A DNA stretch of 35,546 nt from CAIZGX01 sp044349305 (lineage in GTDB: Bacteria > Bacteroidota > Bacteroidia > Flavobacteriales_D > Sanyastnellaceae): assembly GCA_044349305.1 (NCBI GenBank), contig JBIKRF010000015.1, forward strand, positions 1 to 35,546. Direction: 5' to 3'. Below, in pieces: positions 33,354 to 35,546 of the stretch; positions within the stretch are counted from its first letter, which is position 1, and every line of letters begins with the position of its first letter. A model generated the notes under the pieces. The model was given only the letters and a program-made list of their open reading frames with translations, had not been told where the DNA came from and made no database searches. Position numbers and translations under genes: made by a program.

Positions 33354-34541
33354 ATGATTATGAAACGTTTATTAGTAGCTTTATTAACTCTTGCAGTTGT
33401 TGGAGCAACAGCTCAAAAGAAAATTGATAAGGAAAAAGAAGCAGCAGAAGCTCCTCAAGGAATTGTTCCAAATGGAAACTTCGATGACTTCGAGTTTAAG
33501 TCTCTTAAGACGCCAAATCAAGTCGATTTAGTAACTCCTTGGTTTACCCCAAACGTTATCCTTTGCGACCTGTTTTCAAAAGGTGTAAAGAGTCCTAAAA
33601 TTCAAGTCCCTACAAATGAACATGGTATTCAAGAGCCAGCTTCAGGTTCTAGCTATGCTGGATTCAGAGCTTATTCAAAGGATCCGAAGAAAACACGAAC
33701 GTACTTAGAAGTAAAGTTAAATCAGAAGCTGGTTAAGGGTCAGCAGTACTGCATTCGCTACAGTTTAAGTTTGGCCGAACTTTCTAAGTTCGCGGTAAAC
33801 AACGTAGGTGTTTATGTAACAGATAAGAAGTTGCAATTCTCGAAAGACAATGCAATTATGGTAGAACCACAAGTGACCATTGGCGAAAATGTTCCGGTGA
33901 ACATCATGGATTCTTGGGAACATATCTGTGGAGCTTTTACCGCTGAGGGTGGTGAAGAATACATTGTTATCGGAGGCTTTGGAGCTGAAGATAAAATGAA
34001 AGTTGAAAAAATGAAAAAACCAGCAGGAGTTACGGGTACTGTAATGAACGATGCGTATTACTTTATCGACAATGTGGAAATTGTTGCAATTGATGCGAAG
34101 AGTCAATGCAATTGTTCCAAGAAGAGCAAGCCGCAAGCCCAGTTCATTTACAGCAGTTCAGTGGCTCGTGAGACAGGAGCAAAACCTACAGATGTTATAA
34201 ACACAACGGTGGTTTATTTTGCGGGTTTAACAGAAATGGTTCCTGGTCAATTCGATTCAAACATTGAAGAAGTTGCAACCCTTTTGAAAGCCAACGCTTC
34301 GTTGAACATTGAATTGGTTGGACATTCAGACATCGATGAAATAGCAGAAGCTAAGGTAGATGATGAGGTTGCAAATATGGCTCAGAAACGTGCCAATGCT
34401 GTGAAAGAAGCTTTGGTTGGATACGGTGTAGATGCAAGTCGCATTTCCGTTTCTTCTGTTGACGATTCACAGCCTGCAAGCACATTCAATTCTCCTTCCG
34501 GACACGCTCAAAACAGACGTGTTGTGTTCAAAGTGAAATAA
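33354..34541 (+). CDS. OmpA-family protein with N-terminal carbohydrate-binding-like domain
   Basis: This is a 395-residue envelope protein. The signal peptide is MIMKRLLVALLTLAVVGATAQ (the second Met, at 33360, is also possible). Residues about 35-240 form a beta-sandwich-like domain: GIVPNGNFDDFEF at the front, GFRAYS, then YCIRYSLSLAELSKFAVNNVG. A linker with two cysteines (CNCSKKS) precedes the OmpA-like peptidoglycan-binding domain, about 275-395, ending ALVGYGVDASRISV and AQNRRVVFKVK. In this domain the usual D and R contacts to peptidoglycan appear (GHSDIDE, QNRRV). It follows hemE by 1 base and has a paralog just downstream. Confidence 0.85.
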   Translation: MIMKRLLVALLTLAVVGATAQKKIDKEKEAAEAPQGIVPNGNFDDFEFKSLKTPNQVDLVTPWFTPNVILCDLFSKGVKSPKIQVPTNEHGIQEPASGSSYAGFRAYSKDPKKTRTYLEVKLNQKLVKGQQYCIRYSLSLAELSKFAVNNVGVYVTDKKLQFSKDNAIMVEPQVTIGENVPVNIMDSWEHICGAFTAEGGEEYIVIGGFGAEDKMKVEKMKKPAGVTGTVMNDAYYFIDNVEIVAIDAKSQCNCSKKSKPQAQFIYSSSVARETGAKPTDVINTTVVYFAGLTEMVPGQFDSNIEEVATLLKANASLNIELVGHSDIDEIAEAKVDDEVANMAQKRANAVKEALVGYGVDASRISVSSVDDSQPASTFNSPSGHAQNRRVVFKVK

Positions 34542-34557
34542 GAATTAGAATCTTTTT

Positions 34558-34594
34558 AAAGGGGAGCTGCAATAATATGCGCTCCCCTTTTGTT
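34558..34594 (+). terminator. Rho-independent terminator after the OmpA-family gene
   Basis: AAAGGGGAGC (34558-34567) pairs with GCTCCCCTTT (34581-34590), with an A-T-rich loop, and runs into a T-rich tract. It lies 16 bases after the stop codon and separates the two OmpA-family genes. Confidence 0.85.
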
Positions 34595-34614
34595 TTCTCT
34601 TTAAATTCGGTGCG

Positions 34615-35546
34615 TTGAAGAAATCGATTAGATACATTCTGTTCCTATTGGTGTTGGGTTTCATGCAGCTCGCGTGTTTCTCACAAAATTTGGTATTGAA
34701 TTCAAGCTTTGAAGAACACCAAGGTTGTCCCATAGATTTTAATCAAAGTCAGCTTACACACATTGTATCTTGGAAGCAGCCCGGACAAGGCACGCCGGAT
34801 TATTTCAATAGTTGCAGTAAAGCGGTGGGTGTTCCAAACAACGTTTTTGGAAGTGAAAATGCTGCAACCGGACAAGCATACGCTGGATTTGTGAACTACA
34901 CGTTCAACAAGAAAAATTATCGCGAATATTTAAGTTCAGAATTAACAAGGCCGCTGAACCCTGGAGAATTGGTTTGTATTGAAATCAGCATTTCTTCAGC
35001 AGATCTATGCAATTTCGTTACCGATGGATGCGGCATTGTTCTAAGTGCCGAAGAACTTCGTCAAAAGGGAATGAACTGCATTGAGATGAAGGCGACTATT
35101 GAAAATCCACGCCTCTACATTCTAGATCAGAAAGACGGTTGGGTGAAGATGGGCGATGTTTATCGAGCTTCAGGCGGAGAGCGATTCATTACAATCGGAA
35201 ATTTCAAGAACGACAAATCCACTAAGATTCTTCACAGTACAGGCAGTGACAAGGGTATGGGCGATTACAGTTACTTGTATGTAGACGATGTAGTGGTGAA
35301 ACCTATTCGAACAAAAGAAGAATGCTCGTGTGAGAATGAAGTGCTTCAATCGCTTGTATTCGATCCTCCGCTTCAATTAAGTCAGTACGATGAAATAAGA
35401 TTAGACGATGTATTCTTCGATTTCGATAAATTCAATTTAACCGATAGCGCGAAGAAGGAATTGGATGAAGTTTATGTCTTATTGAAGAAGAACAAGGCGA
35501 TGTATTTGGAAGTGCAAGGACACACCGATAGCAGAGGGAAAGACGA
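34615..35546 (+). CDS. OmpA-family protein, paralog of the preceding gene (partial, C-terminus beyond window)
   Basis: About 310 residues are visible and the gene runs off the right edge. I propose a TTG start at 34615, giving a signal peptide (KKSIRYILFLLVLGFMQLAC, cleaved near FSQ). No in-frame ATG lies upstream, and the ATG at 34663 would cut off most of the signal. The domain order is as in the neighbour: LVLNSSFEEHQGCPIDFNQS, then GFVNYTFNKKNYREYLSSEL, ISISSADLCNFVTDGCGIVL, a linker ECSCENE, then the OmpA-like domain from LDDVFFDFDKFNLTDSAKKE to VQGHTDSRGKDE. A TAAATTCG at 34602-34609 (seven of eight to the -7 box) sits just before the TTG. Surface or periplasmic binding to peptidoglycan is inferred. 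Confidence 0.85.
   Translation, partial: MKKSIRYILFLLVLGFMQLACFSQNLVLNSSFEEHQGCPIDFNQSQLTHIVSWKQPGQGTPDYFNSCSKAVGVPNNVFGSENAATGQAYAGFVNYTFNKKNYREYLSSELTRPLNPGELVCIEISISSADLCNFVTDGCGIVLSAEELRQKGMNCIEMKATIENPRLYILDQKDGWVKMGDVYRASGGERFITIGNFKNDKSTKILHSTGSDKGMGDYSYLYVDDVVVKPIRTKEECSCENEVLQSLVFDPPLQLSQYDEIRLDDVFFDFDKFNLTDSAKKELDEVYVLLKKNKAMYLEVQGHTDSRGKD

Overview
This window is chromosomal DNA from a member of the Bacteroidota, probably near the Flavobacteriales. The evidence is: several secreted proteins with type IX secretion (T9SS) C-terminal signals; a gliding-motility-associated C-terminal domain; a FISUMP-type surface protein; many upstream regions carrying the phylum's -7 promoter element TAnnTTTG and no clear Shine-Dalgarno sites; and a short NuoG. 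The left edge cuts nuoL and the right edge cuts an OmpA-family gene.

Layout. (1) 1-9323, minus strand: respiratory complex I genes nuoA to nuoL in canonical order with very tight spacing, from a promoter near 9353-9360; nuoM and nuoN would lie beyond the left edge. (2) 9419-11299: a two-gene cassette of secreted proteins (a T9SS-sorted protein and a FISUMP protein) bracketed by a 27-bp direct repeat that belongs to a terminator. (3) 11337-15337, minus strand: sucA-odhB, E1 and E2 of 2-oxoglutarate dehydrogenase. (4) 15425-17715, minus strand: ffh-purC (SRP GTPase; SAICAR synthase), divergent from a predicted outer-membrane protein at 17789-18808. (5) 18861-21572, minus strand: a large PKD-repeat T9SS protein. 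(6) 21673-23201: moaC and a mobA-like gene for molybdenum cofactor. Convergent to them is the RNase P RNA gene rnpB, whose 3' end meets the mobA stop codon. (7) 23624-25781: a methyltransferase-like gene and a UMF1-family MFS transporter. (8) 25945-30415: an accessory region with a T9SS protein, three tandem paralogous secreted proteins, a 21-cysteine copper-storage-type protein, a chimeric pseudogene ending in a remnant of a second MFS transporter, and a small secreted repeat protein. (9) 30579-35546: a UbiA prenyltransferase and a MOSC protein (minus strand), divergent from hemE and two OmpA-family genes (plus strand).

How they work together. Complex I and 2-oxoglutarate dehydrogenase indicate aerobic respiratory metabolism. 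hemE serves haem synthesis. moaC, mobA and the MOSC protein all relate to molybdenum cofactor. Most of the remaining genes encode envelope or secreted proteins. In several genes the -7 box fixes the start codon, and in three of them the furthest-upstream TTG is itself the end of the -7 box.

I see no CRISPR array, tRNA, insertion sequence or phage gene. I found no clearly novel multi-gene system. The most unusual parts are the 25.9-30.4 kb surface-protein region and the repeat-bracketed cassette at 9.4-11.3 kb.
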